A stretch of 64,000 nucleotides of DNA, from positions 310,001 through 374,000 of the forward strand of contig NZ_JABJVN010000001.1 in assembly GCF_013618475.1 (NCBI RefSeq), read 5' to 3'. Both the position numbers and the translations under genes were made by a program. Shown here piece after piece: positions 62,492 through 64,000 of the stretch; positions within the stretch are counted from its first letter, which is position 1; each line of letters begins with the position of its first letter. The stretch comes from Saccharibacillus deserti (GTDB taxonomy: Bacteria; Bacillota; Bacilli; Paenibacillales; Paenibacillaceae). The notes under the pieces are model-generated. The model was not told where the DNA came from. It was given only the letters and a program-made list of their open reading frames with translations, and made no database searches.

Positions 62492-62513
62492 CTATTAAGA
62501 TAAATATTATAAA
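62492..62513 (-). repeat. 22-bp repeat, right copy of an inverted pair
   Basis: Exact inverted copy of 59906-59927. Together the two copies bracket the recombinase gene and all three iteron modules. Confidence 0.7.
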
Positions 62514-62663
62514 TTTATTGATTTTTACTCGGATCGGAGCTATACTAGAAGGGTAGCATAATATAATTGTGCTTAGAGCATCAGTAAACAGAAACCGTTC
62601 TATATCTTTTAAAGTAAAGGAACAATAAATCATCAAGACAAAAAGAAAGAAGGAAGGTGCACC

Positions 62664-62684
62664 ATGCAGGTTAAAGCTCCGTAG
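62664..62684 (+). CDS. Possible six-residue leader peptide
   Basis: ATG CAG GTT AAA GCT CCG TAG, preceded by GAAGGAAGG at a normal distance. It sits in the 5' region of the helicase-like gene. It may be a leader peptide or an accidental site. Confidence 0.25.
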   Translation: MQVKAP

Positions 62685-62749
62685 TAAGGAAAGGAAGAGA
62701 TAGATCCGTTTTAAAAGTTAAAATAATAAAAAATACAAAAGGAGAAAGA

Positions 62750-63979
62750 ATGATTAAGGTAGTAGATAGCATCATGGGTAGTGGGAAGACACAAACAGCT
62801 ATTCAAATGATGAACAATGACCTAGATAGCCGCTTCATTTTTGTTACACCGTATTTAGACGAAGTTGAAAGAATTAAACACGCATGTGCAAAGCGAAACT
62901 TCTATGATCCAAAGAATTACGATTCAAACGGTGAATCGAATGCCAAGATAGATTCTCTTCATAAGTTGTTGGCAGATCGCAAGAATATTGTAACAACTCA
63001 CGCGCTCTTCACAAGTGCAGATGAAGTAACTAAAGAGCTTATTTACGCCGGTGATTACACGCTAGTTCTAGATGAAGTAATCGACGTAATTACTCAATAT
63101 CCTTTGTCAAAGGGCGATCAAAAGTTGTTGCAGAACTCTAACATGTACGATATAGACGAAAGAGGTTTTGTACGCTGGAATGAAGAGAATGAAGAAGCGG
63201 TTGAATATGAAGGACATAATTCAGGCTTCAAACGGGCAGTAAAGAGTAAAATGATTATGAAACATTCTGACTCCGTTTTTGTTCAACTCTTCTCAAAATC
63301 CGTGTTTGAAGCATTCTCGAATATCTACGTTTTAACCTATTTGTTTGAAGGCCAGATTCAAAGCGCATACTTTAAATTGCACAATATGCCTTATGAAAAA
63401 TACCATGTACATAAGCTAGATAATGGAGCATCCATCTTTAAAGCTGGCGACAATAAAGAAGAAGAAAAGTTGCTTAAACAGAAGTTGAAGGAGAAGGTTC
63501 ATGTTTTTGAAGGCTCAATCAACAACGTTGGAGAGAAAGACTACACCTTATCCTCTAGCTGGTACGAAAGGCACAAATATAATGAAATAGTCAAAAAGTT
63601 ATTGAAAAATCATCTGATTAACTACTTTCAGAATAAGAACGGTGTAAAAGCTAAAGATGTTATCTGGACTACCTTTTCTGACTATAAAAACAAGCTGAAA
63701 GGTAAAGGGTATACGACCAGCTTCTTATCGTGTAATGCAAGAGCCACTAATGCTTATGGTGATCGACATTACTTAGCCTATATGATTAACCGCTTTGAGA
63801 ACCCTGTTATAAAGGCTTTTTTTCAGCAACATAGTATCCAACTCAATCAAGATCTTTGGGCTACCTCTGAACTTATTCAATGGGTTTGGAGAAGCGCTAT
63901 CCGTAACAATGAAGTAATACATATTTATATCCCCTCTAAACGAATGAGAGAGTTGCTTTATAAATGGCTTGAATCATGA
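62750..63979 (+). CDS. Phage helicase-like ATPase (superfamily 2 style)
   Basis: A 409-residue protein. Walker A SIMGSGKTQTA is at residues 8-18, and a Walker B/DEAH-like LVLDEVIDV is at about 105-113. A motif III-like THALFTSAD and a C-terminal motif ELIQWVWRSAIRNNEVIHIYIPSKRM match the arginine-finger region of phage replicative helicases. It is complete in the window, with ATG 62750 behind AAAGGAG. Position after the iteron modules suggests a role in replication of the element, but no initiator protein was identified nearby. Confidence 0.72.
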   Translation: MIKVVDSIMGSGKTQTAIQMMNNDLDSRFIFVTPYLDEVERIKHACAKRNFYDPKNYDSNGESNAKIDSLHKLLADRKNIVTTHALFTSADEVTKELIYAGDYTLVLDEVIDVITQYPLSKGDQKLLQNSNMYDIDERGFVRWNEENEEAVEYEGHNSGFKRAVKSKMIMKHSDSVFVQLFSKSVFEAFSNIYVLTYLFEGQIQSAYFKLHNMPYEKYHVHKLDNGASIFKAGDNKEEEKLLKQKLKEKVHVFEGSINNVGEKDYTLSSSWYERHKYNEIVKKLLKNHLINYFQNKNGVKAKDVIWTTFSDYKNKLKGKGYTTSFLSCNARATNAYGDRHYLAYMINRFENPVIKAFFQQHSIQLNQDLWATSELIQWVWRSAIRNNEVIHIYIPSKRMRELLYKWLES

Positions 63980-64000
63980 GATGGTATTGAAGGCAATTGT

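Larger units (their letters stand above)
37242..64000. mobile_element. Integrated SPbeta-like phage element (left part, open to the right)
   Basis: AT-rich DNA from the tRNA-Val junction to the window end. Phage hallmarks are a tape measure protein, a tail/fibre protein, an HU-like protein, a single-chain YonO-type RNA polymerase, HNH proteins, a tyrosine recombinase and a helicase-like ATPase. The polymerase and HU-like pair recalls the Bacillus phage SPbeta (YonO, YonN). Left-end genes (37470-43718) look like cargo. Capsid, portal, terminase and lysis genes are not seen and may lie to the right, or the element may be defective. The tape measure gene carries an intron and a frameshift. Confidence 0.8.

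Overview
The window is a piece of a Gram-positive chromosome, most likely a GC-rich member of the Paenibacillaceae (Paenibacillus or Saccharibacillus type; inferred from gene content and style, not from a database). Strong AGGAGG-type ribosome sites, a YesM-type kinase, MsmX-dependent-style sugar ABC systems, and GH127, GH5 and GH32 enzymes point that way. Composition changes sharply near position 37,240. To the left the DNA is GC-rich host chromosome; to the right it is AT-rich and belongs to an integrated phage-like element that runs past the end of the window.

Host part (1-37,240). 2-5,860 is a carbohydrate locus: sensor kinase (partial), sugar-binding lipoprotein, two permeases and a GH127 beta-L-arabinofuranosidase. 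Then come a ChbG/YdjC deacetylase, a GH5 glycosidase, an ABC exporter half-transporter, RNase H1, uracil-DNA glycosylase, a YfcE 3' remnant, a GNAT enzyme and a stress-type protein. 14,488-24,960 is a nine-gene operon behind a perfect 7-1-7 Zur-type operator: ATP-grasp ligase, DUF364 protein, methyltransferase, Opp/Nik-type importer with fused ATPases, cysteine-synthase-like PLP enzyme and MFS exporter. I read it as a zinc metallophore biosynthesis, export and re-uptake system whose synthetic genes differ from the staphylopine type. 25,167-37,000 holds a GGDEF-EAL protein, glycerol dehydrogenase, a stalk-domain secreted protein, a 5'-truncated MFS gene, a GH32 sucrase, an SH3b/Excalibur lipoprotein and small hypothetical genes.

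Element part (37,242-64,000 and beyond). The left junction is the 3' part of a tRNA-Val(GAC) gene cut in the anticodon loop. Next to it are cargo genes: a decayed stalk-domain gene, a membrane protein, an HTH regulator with a long palindromic operator, an HNH-type protein and a proteasome-like Ntn hydrolase. Leftward from 59,823 runs a phage operon: HNH protein, a single-chain RNA polymerase of the SPbeta YonO type, an HU-like protein, two probable tail chaperones, a tape measure gene with NlpC/P60 and SLT hydrolase domains, and a tail/fibre protein. The tape measure gene is interrupted by a 659-bp group II intron without an encoded protein and, further on, by a frameshift. Rightward from 60,007 are a tyrosine recombinase, three paralogous 22-bp iteron modules with different recognition sequences, and a helicase-like ATPase. 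No capsid, portal, terminase, holin or lysin gene is in the window.

The strongest candidates for something undescribed are the three iteron modules, the Zur-controlled operon, the protein-less group II intron in the tape measure gene, and the neighbouring HNH and proteasome-like genes.
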